A DNA stretch of 64,000 nt from JAZDOK01 sp043798715 (GTDB taxonomy: Bacteria > Vulcanimicrobiota > JAZDOK01): the NCBI GenBank assembly GCA_043798715.1, contig JAZDOK010000099.1, forward strand, positions 1 to 64,000. Reading direction: 5' to 3'. Each line of letters begins with the position of its first letter. The stretch's first letter is position 1. Below, piece by piece: positions 1-8,826 of the stretch. Below the pieces are notes generated by a model, which was given only the letters and a program-made list of their open reading frames with translations, was not told where the DNA came from and searched no databases. The position numbers and the translations under genes were made by a program.

Positions 1-960
1 GTCTCCTGCCATCGGCCCGGATGGGTCAATATATGTAAGCTCATGGGATAACAGGCTTTATGCCATAAATCCGGATGGAACAAAGAAGTGGCATTTCAGT
101 GCAGGAGGCAGTATATGGTCATCTCCTGCCATCGGCCCGGACGGAACGCTCTATGTAGGCTCAGAGGATCATAATCTTTATGCCATAAATCCGAATGGGA
201 CAGAGAAATGGAAATTTGAAACGGGAAGTTGGGTGGATTCATCTCCTGCTATTGGTTCAGATGGAACAATCTATGCAGGCTCAGAGGATCATAAGCTCTA
301 TGCAGTAAACCCGAATGGGACCAAAAAATGGGAATTTGAAACTGGAGGTAGTATAAATTCATCTCCTGCCATCGGCCCGGATGGAACAATCTATGCCGGT
401 TCATGGGATAAGAAACTTTATGCGATAAATCCGGATGGGACCAGGAAGTGGGAATTTGAAACAGGAGACAGTATAAATTCATCTCCTGCCATCGGCTCGG
501 ACGGAACAATATATATAGGGTCGGGAGATTATAAGCTTTATGCGATAAATCCGGACGGAACAAAGAAGTGGGAATTTGAAACAGAAGGTTATATAGACTC
601 GTCTCCTGCGATTGGCTCAGATGAAACTATCTATGTCGGCTCAGAGGATTATAAGCTCTATGCCATAAATCCTGATGGGACCAAAAAATGGGAATTTGAG
701 ACGGGAGACAGCATATGGTCATCTCCGGCTATCAGCTCGGATAGAACTATCTATGTGGGTTCAGCGGATCATAAGCTCTATGCCATAAACCCGGATGGAA
801 CAAAGAGATGGGAATTTGGAACAGATGGTTACATAGACTCATCTCCCTCCATCGGCCCGGATGGAACTGTATATGCAGGGTCATCTAATCACAGGCTTTA
901 TGCAATATATGGTTCGGGAACTCTTGCCGACAGTCCCTGGCCTATGTTTCACCATGATCT
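1..960 (+). repeat. Tandem array, exact 120-base period, eight units
   Basis: Units begin near 1, 121, 241, 361, 481, 601, 721 and 841, each opening with a variant of tctcctgccatcgg and encoding one 40-residue propeller blade. The period is constant, with no insertions or deletions between units, and neighbouring units are very similar at DNA level. This suggests recent amplification or gene conversion of blades. Confidence 0.9.
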
Positions 961-982
961 TCGCCACACCGGAAGAAAATAG
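2..982 (+). CDS. PQQ-like beta-propeller repeat protein (5' end outside window)
   Basis: The frame is open from the first bases, so the gene begins upstream of the window. The visible 326 residues are eight copies of a 40-residue unit containing SSPAIGPDGTIYAGS and LYAINPDGTKKWEFETG, the signature of PQQ-like/pyrrolo-quinoline-quinone propeller blades. The last unit runs into DSPWPMFHHDLRHTGRK, a C-terminal motif common in secreted proteins of this class. The fold usually binds ligands or partners outside the cytoplasm; no catalytic residues are seen. Signal peptide and N-terminal domains cannot be judged. It converges with the S41 protease gene that ends at 1021. The family is clear and the role is unknown. 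Confidence 0.85.
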   Translation, partial: SPAIGPDGSIYVSSWDNRLYAINPDGTKKWHFSAGGSIWSSPAIGPDGTLYVGSEDHNLYAINPNGTEKWKFETGSWVDSSPAIGSDGTIYAGSEDHKLYAVNPNGTKKWEFETGGSINSSPAIGPDGTIYAGSWDKKLYAINPDGTRKWEFETGDSINSSPAIGSDGTIYIGSGDYKLYAINPDGTKKWEFETEGYIDSSPAIGSDETIYVGSEDYKLYAINPDGTKKWEFETGDSIWSSPAISSDRTIYVGSADHKLYAINPDGTKRWEFGTDGYIDSSPSIGPDGTVYAGSSNHRLYAIYGSGTLADSPWPMFHHDLRHTGRK

Positions 983-1020
983 TACGGCACAGCGACTTAA
1001 GTTCTGACCATGTCCTCCTG

Positions 1021-2355
1021 TTATTTCTTTGTCAGGTACTCATAGGCGGCGCGGAGCTGGGCGTCCTGGGGGCGGCCCACCAGGTGCGCGTCCATGGGGA
1101 CCGCGATGTCCGGCTGGATTCCCTTCTTGTCTATGTTGCGGCCGGATGGGGTCATGTACAGGGCGGTTGTCATCTTGAGCGCCCCCCCGTCCCTCAGGTC
1201 GAAGAGGGTCTGAATGCTGCCTTTCCCGAAGGTGCGGGACCCGATAAGGATGGCCACCCGGTCATCCTGGAGGGCGCCGGAGACGATCTCGGCGGAACTG
1301 GCGGTGAAGTTGTTGACCAGGATCACCATCGGCAGGCGGTCATGGGGCGCGGCGCAGGTGGTCACGCTGTCCCTCTGACCGGTCTTGGGATTGGTGGTCG
1401 TGACCACCAGCGATCCCAGGGGCAGGAATTTTCCGCAGACGTCCCTGGCTCCGGTGACATAGCCTCCGCCGTTGTTTCTCATGTCCAGGATGAGGGCCTG
1501 AGCGTTCCGGTCCTCCACGTAGCGGAGGGCCTCCTCGAATTCCTGGCCGGTGTTTTCGCCGAAGACCCGGAGCTTGACGTAGCCGATCCGATTCTTCATC
1601 ATGCGGGCCACCGCGCTTTTGACGTGGATGAAGTCCCGGGTTATTACGAATTTTCTGGGAGAGGAGAAAGACTTCCGTGAGATGGCGAGGGTTACCTGCG
1701 AACCCCTGGCCCCCCGGATTTTTCCGACCGCCTGATCCAGGTTAAGGCTGCCGGCCGGGTTGCCGTCTATGCGGACGATGACGTCCCCCGGCAGAAGACC
1801 GGATTTGTAGGCGGGCGTGTCTTCGATGGGCTCCACAATGGTGAGCAGGTTGTGATTGTTTTTATCCAGCTCGAGATAGATTCCGATTCCGTAATAGTTG
1901 TCGCCGTTCAGCGATTGTTCCCATTCGTTCCGCTCCTTGGTGCTGAAGAGGACGGTGTGTGGATCCTTATAGGGAGGATTGTGGATGGCCTCTACGGCAC
2001 CCTTAAGGGCGCCGTAGGCGATCGCGCTTTCACCCAGTTTCCCTGAAGCGGCCTCGCAGGCGGAAGAAAATCTCTTCTCGAAGGCCCTGGCGCGGTCCCT
2101 CGGCTGGAGGCCCTCCTGGATAGGCGAAAGGTCCGGGACGGAAATCCGGGCCGCCTGAAGGGCCTTTTTCATCCCCGAGACGGCCCCGTTCAGGAGGTCC
2201 AGATCATTCACGTCGTGGACATACTGACGGTCAATGATGTTGAGCACCCTGTAGATCTCGCGCAGGCCCATCTGGGAAGAGGCGGCCTGGACCTCAAGAG
2301 GGAAGATAAAAATCGTCAAAAGGAGCAGAAAAAAGAATTTTATCTGTCTCTTCAT
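1021..2355 (-). CDS. S41 family C-terminal processing peptidase (shorter tandem copy)
   Basis: This 444-residue protein has an N-terminal signal peptide (MKRQIKFFFLLLLTIFIFP), a PDZ domain around residues 145-240 (YYGIGIYLELD, GLLPGDVIVRIDG) and a tail-specific protease domain. The catalytic Ser/Lys pair is visible in NFTASSAEIVSGAL and RTFGKGSIQTLF. CtpA-type enzymes cleave C-termini of periplasmic proteins and often control cell-wall hydrolases. It starts 11 bases after the larger S41 gene, with GGAG ahead of ATG, and is the last gene of the ftsEX operon. It looks like a duplicate of its neighbour without the zinc ribbon. Confidence 0.9.
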   Translation of the reverse strand: MKRQIKFFFLLLLTIFIFPLEVQAASSQMGLREIYRVLNIIDRQYVHDVNDLDLLNGAVSGMKKALQAARISVPDLSPIQEGLQPRDRARAFEKRFSSACEAASGKLGESAIAYGALKGAVEAIHNPPYKDPHTVLFSTKERNEWEQSLNGDNYYGIGIYLELDKNNHNLLTIVEPIEDTPAYKSGLLPGDVIVRIDGNPAGSLNLDQAVGKIRGARGSQVTLAISRKSFSSPRKFVITRDFIHVKSAVARMMKNRIGYVKLRVFGENTGQEFEEALRYVEDRNAQALILDMRNNGGGYVTGARDVCGKFLPLGSLVVTTTNPKTGQRDSVTTCAAPHDRLPMVILVNNFTASSAEIVSGALQDDRVAILIGSRTFGKGSIQTLFDLRDGGALKMTTALYMTPSGRNIDKKGIQPDIAVPMDAHLVGRPQDAQLRAAYEYLTKK

Positions 2356-2365
2356 GATGTCTCCT

Positions 2366-4057
2366 TTACTTCGGCAATTTGCCGAAGAATTGGCTCAGAT
2401 CAAAGATGAGCGTCTTTTTTCCGGGACAGTTGGGACACTTAACTTCCACGTGGTCGAAGAAGAGTCCGTCATGAGAGACCAGGTTCTGGGCGAGGATGGT
2501 AAATTTTCCGCCGCAGGCGGTGCAGACGTGAGTCTTGAGGTAGTCCATCTCCTCGGAAATGTTTTTCACGCGGATGGCGTCTTCCTCGGATCCCCCTTCA
2601 TCGAGGGAGGCCAGACCCGTGCCCTTAGCCGGCAGAGGATTTTTGGCCATGGCACCTCTTAAGTAGGAGATGGCCCGGGCCAGTTGGATGTCCTTCTTGG
2701 TCCCGATGAGGCGGAGGTCCATGGGAATGCTCTCGTCCGGATCGATCCCTCTCTTGTTGATGTCCCGCCCCTTGGGGGTCACGTAGGTGGCCGAGGTGAT
2801 TTTGATGGCGGAACCGTCGGAGAGGGGAAAAATGTTCTGGACCCGGGCTTTACCGAAAGTGGTGGTCCCTATGATGCGTCCATAGCCCCCGTCCTGGACG
2901 GCGCCGGCGCTGATCTCGGAGGCGCTGGCGCTGTACTGGTTGACCAAAACGGCCAGCGGGTACTGCGGGCGCTGATTTTCTCCGGAGGCGTATTCCGCCT
3001 TGTTGGTATTTCTTCCCAGTACCGTCACCACCGGGCTTCCGGTGGGAAGAAAATTGGTGCACAGGTCCACCGCCGACATCATGTAGCCCCCGCCGTTGTT
3101 GCGAAGGTCCAGGATGAAGGAGCGGGCGCCTTTTTCGACGAGCGAGTCCTCCGCGGCTCTCAGTTCCTCCATCACGTTCTCGCCGAATGAGCGCAGGCGG
3201 ATGTAGCCGATCTTTTTAGCTATGATTTTTTCACGGGCGATGCTTTTGACGTGGATCTCGGCCCGGGTCAGGCGGATGTTCCGTATCGGCTCCGGGGCGG
3301 GGCTGGTTTTAAGCGAGGCTTTTTTTGCGGTTCCCTTAATGGTTTTATTTCCCTTCGCCTGCTCCTCTCCGGCGATTGCAGGCCGGCCCTGGACGGTCAG
3401 AGTCACCTGGGAGCCCACCGGTCCCCTCATCCGGTTCTGCGACTCCTCCAGCGAGATGCCCTTCGTGCTGATCCCGTTTATCTTGAGGATCATGTCCCCG
3501 TGCTTGATGCCCGCCTTGAAGGCAGGGGTGTCCTCGATGGGTTCCACCACGGTCAGTTGTTTGTTGTTTTTCGGATCGAGTTCGATATAGATGCCCAGGC
3601 CGCCGAAAGATTTGTGGCTTAGGGATTCCTGGAGGCGTGAAAAATCAGCCGGGTTGAGGAAGACGGAGTATTCATCCTGAAGCGACTCCAGCATTCCCTG
3701 CAGGGCGGCGTAGATCAGGGTCGTCTTGTTGAAATCGCCATAAGTGGAAAGAATCTTATCTATCTGCTCATTAAACAGACGGGTCTGGTCGTCGGAGGGC
3801 GTGTCCTCGGGAAGAAGGGTGACGATTGAATCGTCTTTCTTGGCCGCCTGCAGGGCTTTTTTTGTCTCCAGCAGGCCCCCGTTCAGAATGGTCAGGAGGT
3901 CAACGCTCTTGTAGAATTCACTGTTGATTTTCTGGGCCAGGAGCTCAAGATCTCCTGTTTTGATGGGTGTCCCCGCTCTCGCTCCGGTGAGGCAGGAGCA
4001 GAGGATAAAAACAGAGAGGATGAGGACTCGAATCAGGGATGTCGCGTGTCTTTTCAT
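2366..4057 (-). CDS. S41 family C-terminal processing peptidase with C-terminal zinc ribbon
   Basis: I chose the ATG at 4057 because AAAGGTGAT lies at a good distance before it; an in-frame GTG at 4066 is possible. The protein has 563 residues: signal peptide, PDZ domain (FGGLGIYIELD, GIKHGDMILKING) and S41 catalytic domain with Ser in YSASASEISAGAV and Lys in TTFGKARVQNIF. A charged insert (about residues 240-270) lies between PDZ and protease. Unusually, it ends in a four-cysteine module, CTACGG and later KCPNCPGK, which looks like a zinc ribbon. It sits between the M23 hydrolase gene and a second S41 gene, so a role in processing division hydrolases is likely but inferred. Confidence 0.88.
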   Translation of the reverse strand: MKRHATSLIRVLILSVFILCSCLTGARAGTPIKTGDLELLAQKINSEFYKSVDLLTILNGGLLETKKALQAAKKDDSIVTLLPEDTPSDDQTRLFNEQIDKILSTYGDFNKTTLIYAALQGMLESLQDEYSVFLNPADFSRLQESLSHKSFGGLGIYIELDPKNNKQLTVVEPIEDTPAFKAGIKHGDMILKINGISTKGISLEESQNRMRGPVGSQVTLTVQGRPAIAGEEQAKGNKTIKGTAKKASLKTSPAPEPIRNIRLTRAEIHVKSIAREKIIAKKIGYIRLRSFGENVMEELRAAEDSLVEKGARSFILDLRNNGGGYMMSAVDLCTNFLPTGSPVVTVLGRNTNKAEYASGENQRPQYPLAVLVNQYSASASEISAGAVQDGGYGRIIGTTTFGKARVQNIFPLSDGSAIKITSATYVTPKGRDINKRGIDPDESIPMDLRLIGTKKDIQLARAISYLRGAMAKNPLPAKGTGLASLDEGGSEEDAIRVKNISEEMDYLKTHVCTACGGKFTILAQNLVSHDGLFFDHVEVKCPNCPGKKTLIFDLSQFFGKLPK

Positions 4058-4072
4058 GTTTATCACCTTTCT

Positions 4073-5266
4073 TTATAGTTTTCCCCTGGGATCGATGGGG
4101 GTGCCGTTCTGGCGCACCTCGAAGTGGAGATGAGGGCCGGTGCTGTTCCCCGTGCTTCCGACAAGGGCCACGACCTGTCCTTTGGCGACCTGCTGCCCGG
4201 CCCGGACGTAGAGGACGGAACAGTGCCCGTAGAGGGTGGAGAGGCCCGAGCCGTGGTCAATGACCACCGCATTGCCATACCCTCCGTACCAGGAGGCCAG
4301 GATCACGATTCCGGAATCGGCGGCGGTGACGGCCGTTCCATACTCGGCTGCGATGTCGACTCCCGTGTGGAAGATGTAACTGCGGTAGATGGGGTGAATT
4401 CTCCATCCGAACGGGGAAGAGATATAGCCGCCGCAGGGCCAGTTCAGGCGTCCGCTTCCGGCGTATTTTTTGCCGGACCTGGCATTGAGGCTCTGCTGGA
4501 TGCGGATGAGTTCCTGCAGCTTTTTTTCTTCCTCGGCGCTCAGGTTCTCGAGCTGTATAACGTTCTGAGCGATGTTCTGGCGCTGGACCTGGACTTCCGT
4601 CAGGAGGTATTCCCGCTTTTCCTTCAGGGAAATGAGGGACTTCTCCTTGTCCTCGAGGCTTCTCTGAAAGCCCACCAGCTCTTCGTACTTTTCCCGAAAC
4701 TGTTTTTCCTGGGACGTAAGGCTGGTGCGTTCGACTTTTATTTTCAAGAGCAATGTCAAATCTTCACGGACGATCAGGCTCAGAAAGTCCAGGCGGTTCA
4801 GAAAATCGGAGAAGCTCTCCGAATCCGAAAGGGCCGTCAGGTAGTTTATCTCCCCGTTCTCATAGATGTCCCGCAGGCGCAGTTTCATGGAACCCTGATG
4901 GCTGAGCAGCTTGTTTTTGGTAATCTGCAGGTTCTCCTGCAGAATGCCGAGCTGGATCCGGGTGCGCTTGATCCGGACGTAGAGTTCGTCCATGTCGGCT
5001 CCCACGTCCTTGAGCCTGCTGACCGTGGAGCAGAGCTGGTATGAGAGGTCCTCTTCCTTCCGGTTGACATGGTAGAGGCGCACCTTTTCATGGTGCAGTT
5101 TTTCATGGATCTGCTGAAGACGATTTCTTCTTTCGACGATGGCCTGACGGATCTGCTTCGGATTGATGCGCGGTTTCTTCCGGGCCCACGAGGCGGAGTC
5201 AACGCTTCCGACGAGTAGAGCGATGAGGAAAAAAAAGACAACGAATTTCTTCACGCCGGGCCTCAT
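4073..5266 (-). CDS. Murein hydrolase/activator, EnvC-like, M23 (LytM) domain
   Basis: This 397-residue protein has a signal peptide, a long coiled coil (about residues 35-265, rich in KLHHEKVRLYHVNRKEEDL-type heptads) and a C-terminal LytM/M23 domain. The domain keeps the zinc ligands: HTGVDIAAE (His and Asp) and GPHLHFEV (HxH). The E. coli EnvC LytM domain is degenerate and only activates amidases, whereas this one could itself be an endopeptidase. Its start overlaps the ftsX stop as TGATG, so the two are probably translationally coupled. By analogy with FtsEX-EnvC and FtsEX-PcsB, the FtsX loop would recruit and switch it at the septum. Confidence 0.9.
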   Translation of the reverse strand: MRPGVKKFVVFFFLIALLVGSVDSASWARKKPRINPKQIRQAIVERRNRLQQIHEKLHHEKVRLYHVNRKEEDLSYQLCSTVSRLKDVGADMDELYVRIKRTRIQLGILQENLQITKNKLLSHQGSMKLRLRDIYENGEINYLTALSDSESFSDFLNRLDFLSLIVREDLTLLLKIKVERTSLTSQEKQFREKYEELVGFQRSLEDKEKSLISLKEKREYLLTEVQVQRQNIAQNVIQLENLSAEEEKKLQELIRIQQSLNARSGKKYAGSGRLNWPCGGYISSPFGWRIHPIYRSYIFHTGVDIAAEYGTAVTAADSGIVILASWYGGYGNAVVIDHGSGLSTLYGHCSVLYVRAGQQVAKGQVVALVGSTGNSTGPHLHFEVRQNGTPIDPRGKL

Positions 5267-6141
5267 CAGGTCAGATGAAGGAATTTGTTGACTGAGATGA
5301 TGCTCCCGGCCGCCCCGGTGAGGACGCCGGCCATAAGGAGCAGGGCGGTCAGGCGGGGGATCACCAGCTCGGGGGGAAGGATGGGTACAAAGATGAAGGC
5401 ATTCTTGACGGAATCAGCCAGGAAGGGATAGGATAGGTTGATAAGAAAGACCGAGAGGATCGCGCCTCCCAGGCCCTGCAACATGCCCTCAATAACGAAG
5501 GGCCAGCGGATGAACCAGTTGGCGGCGCCTACGAGCTGCATGATACGTATTTCGCGTCTCCGGGCAAAGACGGTGAGGCGGATGGTGTTACTGACGATGA
5601 AGAGAGTGGAGACCAGGAGCAGGATCACGAAGACGGCGCCGGTCCAGTAAACCACCCGGCTGACGGAGATGATTTTCCTGGAGAGGTCCTGGCCGTAGCG
5701 AACCGTCTCCACTCCGGGAAGTTTCGTTATGCGCCCGGCGACGAGCTCAATCTCCCGGGGGCTCTTGAGGCTGACCTCGAAGTAGTTGGGCAGGGGATTT
5801 GCTCCCACGTCCGAGATGCTGATGCTCCTCCCGAGGTTTTTCTGAAGGCGGCGGAAAGCCTCGTCTTTTGAGATGAATTCCGCGGAGGAGACCTCCGGGA
5901 TAAGAATGATTTTTTTCTTCAGATCCTGGATCTGCTCGACCTTCAGGGTCGGAGCCAGGCGCGCGGTAATCTGGAGCTGCTGGAGGACGTTTTCAGCCAT
6001 GTGGTTGAGATTCATCGCCAGCAGAAGGAATATTCCCAGGATCATGACCAGGATCATGACGGTGGAGACCGAGGCGGCGTTCATGAGGGGGTTCCGCCTC
6101 ATGTTGAAATAGACTTCTCTTAAGAAAAAGGAGAGGTTCAT
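5266..6141 (-). CDS. ftsX: Cell division protein FtsX (ABC permease-like)
   Basis: A start at ATG 6141 gives a 4-base ATGA overlap with the ftsE stop; an in-frame ATG at 6147 is also possible. The 291-residue protein has a cytoplasmic N-terminus, one membrane segment around residues 25-45, a large extracytoplasmic loop, and three membrane segments near 175, 225 and 265, which is the FtsX layout. Its loop couples ATP hydrolysis by FtsE to activation of peptidoglycan hydrolases. The next gene encodes such a hydrolase. ARRREIRIMQLVGA is the typical conserved cytoplasmic stretch. Confidence 0.92.
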   Translation of the reverse strand: MNLSFFLREVYFNMRRNPLMNAASVSTVMILVMILGIFLLLAMNLNHMAENVLQQLQITARLAPTLKVEQIQDLKKKIILIPEVSSAEFISKDEAFRRLQKNLGRSISISDVGANPLPNYFEVSLKSPREIELVAGRITKLPGVETVRYGQDLSRKIISVSRVVYWTGAVFVILLLVSTLFIVSNTIRLTVFARRREIRIMQLVGAANWFIRWPFVIEGMLQGLGGAILSVFLINLSYPFLADSVKNAFIFVPILPPELVIPRLTALLLMAGVLTGAAGSIISVNKFLHLT

Positions 6142-6851
6142 GGGCATCCACCAGCGGCGCTATCCGCTTTGGCGAGCGAGTAGGCGCCCTTTTCCTGGTC
6201 GCAGGTCATCCGGCCTTCGGCCAGGCCGATGACCCTCTTGCGCATGGTGTCCACTATGTTCTTATTATGGGTGGCCACCAGGAGCGTTGTCCCCTTCTGG
6301 TTTACCTGGGCCAGAAGCTGCATGATGTCCCAGGAGGTCTCCGGGTCCAGGTTTCCCGTGGGCTCATCGGCCAGGAGGATGACGGGATTGTTGACCAGGG
6401 CCCGGGCGATGGAGATCCGCTGCTGCTCGCCGCCGGACAGCTCTCCAGGGAAGTGATGGGCTTTTTCCCCCAGACCGACCATTGAGAGCGTCCTGTTGAC
6501 CCAGCGGGCGATCTCGTAGCGCGGGGTGCCGATCACTTCGAGGGCGTAAGCCACGTTTTCATAGACGGTCTTTTGGAGCAGCAGCTTGAAGTCCTGGAAG
6601 ATGACGCCGATTTTTCGCCGGAGCAAGGGTACTTTCGACCTCTTGAGGATGGAGAGGTCCTGGGAGTCCACCAGGATTTTCCCGCTCGTCGGGATCTCTT
6701 CCCGGTTGATCAGACGGAGAAAGCTGGATTTACCCGAGCCGGTCGGCCCGACCAGAAATACGAACTCGCCGGACTGTATGGAGACATCTATATCCGAGAG
6801 GGCCTGTGCGCCGTTGGGGTAGGTCAGGCTGACGGCCTTCATTTCGATCAT
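6138..6851 (-). CDS. ftsE: Cell division ATP-binding protein FtsE
   Basis: This 237-residue ABC ATPase has Walker A GPTGSGKSSFLRLI, signature LSGGEQQRISIARAL, Walker B VILLADEPTGNLDP and a switch His in LLVATHNK. Length and the opening IEMKAVSLTYPNG match FtsE. It drives FtsX in the division complex at the cytoplasmic membrane. It is the first gene of a five-gene minus-strand operon. The leader carries a good AGGAG ribosome site just before ATG, and a sigma-70-type promoter lies about 50 bases upstream. Confidence 0.95.
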   Translation of the reverse strand: MIEMKAVSLTYPNGAQALSDIDVSIQSGEFVFLVGPTGSGKSSFLRLINREEIPTSGKILVDSQDLSILKRSKVPLLRRKIGVIFQDFKLLLQKTVYENVAYALEVIGTPRYEIARWVNRTLSMVGLGEKAHHFPGELSGGEQQRISIARALVNNPVILLADEPTGNLDPETSWDIMQLLAQVNQKGTTLLVATHNKNIVDTMRKRVIGLAEGRMTCDQEKGAYSLAKADSAAGGCP

Positions 6852-6901
6852 TTTCTTCTCCTATGGTAAGCGCCCTTCTTTTTCCGATAAAGGTTCAGCG
6901 T

Positions 6902-6931
6902 ATTATAGCACACCTTGATTTTGTTTTTCAA
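6902..6931 (-). promoter_or_regulatory. Sigma-70-type promoter of the ftsE operon
   Basis: On the minus strand, TTGAAA (6931-6926) is followed after 18 bases by TATAAT (6907-6902), preceded by TG in TGCTATAAT. The -10 box overlaps the csaB stop codon, so the division operon is promoted from the 3' end of the preceding gene. The predicted leader is about 45 nt. Confidence 0.7.
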
Positions 6932-8084
6932 CCGTTTCCGCCGGGTCTTCCCCCGCTAGCTCATGCAGAGAATCGGGGAGGATTCCTTCGATGATTTCCT
7001 TGACAATCCTGAAATTGTCCAGGCTGTTCTCGCGCAGAATTTCAACCTTGAGGGTCAGGTCCTCAAGAAAACTTTCCCTCTTCTCCTCCAGGGCGTGCAC
7101 CTCCCGGATAAGGGCCTCATCGGTCAATTCATCGAGGGGGATTGAAGGGGCCTTGATCCGTTCCAGGAAACTCCTGACCTTGGGATCGTAGACGATGCCC
7201 ACCATGGGCACCCCACCCAGCGCCGCAAAAACGAGGGAATGAAGACGCATGCCGACAAGAAAATCCATCCGGCCGATAAGTCCCAGGAGTTCCGGGGCGG
7301 AATATTCTCCCTCGACAATGATCGCCTGGTGTTTCATGAGGCGGGCGATTTCCCGGCACATCTGCATATCTTTGGAACGCTGGAAGGGTATGAGGACGGG
7401 CGTTGCCTTTTCGTGCTCGCAGAAGTAATCGGCCCCTTTGGCCAGGGAAAGGGGGTAATCCAGCGAGGTGGCCCAGGGCCTGGCGCAGATGGCTATTTTT
7501 TTGCCGTCCCGGCCGATTCGCTCGGCCCTCATGATTTCGTCAATCCTCTCAGGCGGCGCCGGTTCCAAGGCCAGGACGGGGTCGGCGGTGACATAGACCG
7601 GCGGTTTGAGGACACCGATTTGCCGAAGGAGTTTTCGGGAGTCCTGGTCCCTCACCGTGATGAAATCAAGAGTGTTGGAAATGAGTCGCGTCATTACTTT
7701 CCCGGGGGTGGTCTTCAAGGGGCCGATTCCCTGGGCTAAGATGACGGCTTTCCGCCGGAGGAGCTTGGCCAGAAGGATCATCCCCAGGTAATAGCCCAGG
7801 CTCGAAAGGCTGGTCACGTCCTGGATCAACCCGCCTCCGCCGCTTATGAAGAGGGAAGCCCGCCTCAGGCGGCTCAGGATTTTCCAGAAGTCATTCCGGT
7901 GCATGCTGTGGACGCCGTGTTCGCGGATGGTCCGGCGCGGATTCCGGGAGATGACGTGGATGGCCGCCTCCGGCATAAACTGCCGCAGAGAGGCAATCAT
8001 GGCCGATAGAATGGCCTCGTCACCGGCGTTTCCAAATCCATAATAGCCGGAAATGACGATACTTGGCGGCTTTTTATCTGACAT
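6903..8084 (-). CDS. csaB: Polysaccharide pyruvyl transferase, CsaB-like
   Basis: The open frame extends further upstream, but the likely start is ATG 8084, where the recognisable domain begins (MSDKKPPSIVISGYYGFGNAGDE); a longer start would overlap the FHA gene. The 393-residue protein has family features GYYGFGNAGDEAIL, FISGGGGLIQD, ILAQGIGPL and FLVGMRLHSLVFA. CsaB enzymes add ketal-linked pyruvate to cell-wall polysaccharides, which in some bacteria anchors S-layer proteins with SLH domains. No SLH protein is visible here. The gene follows the FHA gene by 25 bases, so it may be co-transcribed with the kinase genes. Confidence 0.85.
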   Translation of the reverse strand: MSDKKPPSIVISGYYGFGNAGDEAILSAMIASLRQFMPEAAIHVISRNPRRTIREHGVHSMHRNDFWKILSRLRRASLFISGGGGLIQDVTSLSSLGYYLGMILLAKLLRRKAVILAQGIGPLKTTPGKVMTRLISNTLDFITVRDQDSRKLLRQIGVLKPPVYVTADPVLALEPAPPERIDEIMRAERIGRDGKKIAICARPWATSLDYPLSLAKGADYFCEHEKATPVLIPFQRSKDMQMCREIARLMKHQAIIVEGEYSAPELLGLIGRMDFLVGMRLHSLVFAALGGVPMVGIVYDPKVRSFLERIKAPSIPLDELTDEALIREVHALEEKRESFLEDLTLKVEILRENSLDNFRIVKEIIEGILPDSLHELAGEDPAETVEKQNQGVL

Positions 8085-8109
8085 CCAGTGGTAATTAAAC
8101 GGCTTAAGC

Positions 8110-8772
8110 CTATTTTCCTTCAGAGGAAGCGTCCCCGGGCGGCACCGCCCGGGTCTCATCGAGATTTTCGGAGGGAGGATGGCTTTCCCGGGGGCGATCC
8201 TGACCCAGGTTGGGCTCGGTGATGACCGGTTTTCTGGCCCCCGGCATCTGGAAAAGAAACTGAAGTTCACCTATGGTGATCATGTCGCCGGGGTTGAGGA
8301 ATTTTTCCTGAATTCTCTGCCCGTTGATAAAGACTCCATTGGTGCTACCCAGGTCGCGCAGGAGGTAGCCGTCGGTAATGCGGAGTAGTTCCGCGTGTTT
8401 CCGGGAGACCTGTTCGTTGTTCAGGAGGATTTCACACGAGACGTCCCGGCCTATGGTCATAATGTCTTTATTGAGGGGAAAGCCGCTTTTCAGGCCCATT
8501 CCCTGCGGGACGAGCCAGGCCCAGAAGTCCTCGTCGCCTTCCATGTTTTTTAAGAGGGCGTCCTCTTCCTTTGAGGAGATTCTTTCTATGAACCTGGGAA
8601 GAACGACCATGGACAGGATCATGCACAAAAAGATGATGAGAGGGTACCAGGGCCGGGCGAGAGAGGGCAGGAGGCTCTTCAGAAGCAGGACGAGGAGGAC
8701 GCCCAGGATGACGCCCGAGATCAGGCCCAGGAAGTAGAGAGGTGTTTTAGATGTTGTTTTGAGCGGGTTCAT
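8110..8772 (-). CDS. Membrane-anchored FHA domain protein
   Basis: This 220-residue protein has two N-terminal membrane segments (about 12-34 and 42-62) and a cytoplasmic FHA domain around residues 100-185, with IGRDVSCEILLNNEQVSRKHAE and LRDLGSTNGVFINGQRI carrying the conserved Arg, Ser, His and Asn positions that bind phosphothreonine. A charged, disordered tail follows. FHA domains read out Ser/Thr kinase activity, and a kinase gene lies 54 bases upstream on the same strand. A kinase-to-FHA relay at the membrane is the likely function; the output is unknown. Confidence 0.9.
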   Translation of the reverse strand: MNPLKTTSKTPLYFLGLISGVILGVLLVLLLKSLLPSLARPWYPLIIFLCMILSMVVLPRFIERISSKEEDALLKNMEGDEDFWAWLVPQGMGLKSGFPLNKDIMTIGRDVSCEILLNNEQVSRKHAELLRITDGYLLRDLGSTNGVFINGQRIQEKFLNPGDMITIGELQFLFQMPGARKPVITEPNLGQDRPRESHPPSENLDETRAVPPGDASSEGK

Positions 8773-8826
8773 GTCTTCGGTCCTCTTTTAGTTTCAGTTC
8801 CGTAAATTGGGTCAAAATACCTTCTT

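Noticed and set aside
1..960. Regular repeats considered as a CRISPR-like array
   Set aside because: The whole 120-base unit is repeated and encodes propeller blades in frame; there are no short repeats with unique spacers.
4124..5044. 306-codon plus-strand open frame
   Set aside because: Antisense to the M23 hydrolase gene, which has clear motifs; no domain is recognisable in the plus-strand reading.
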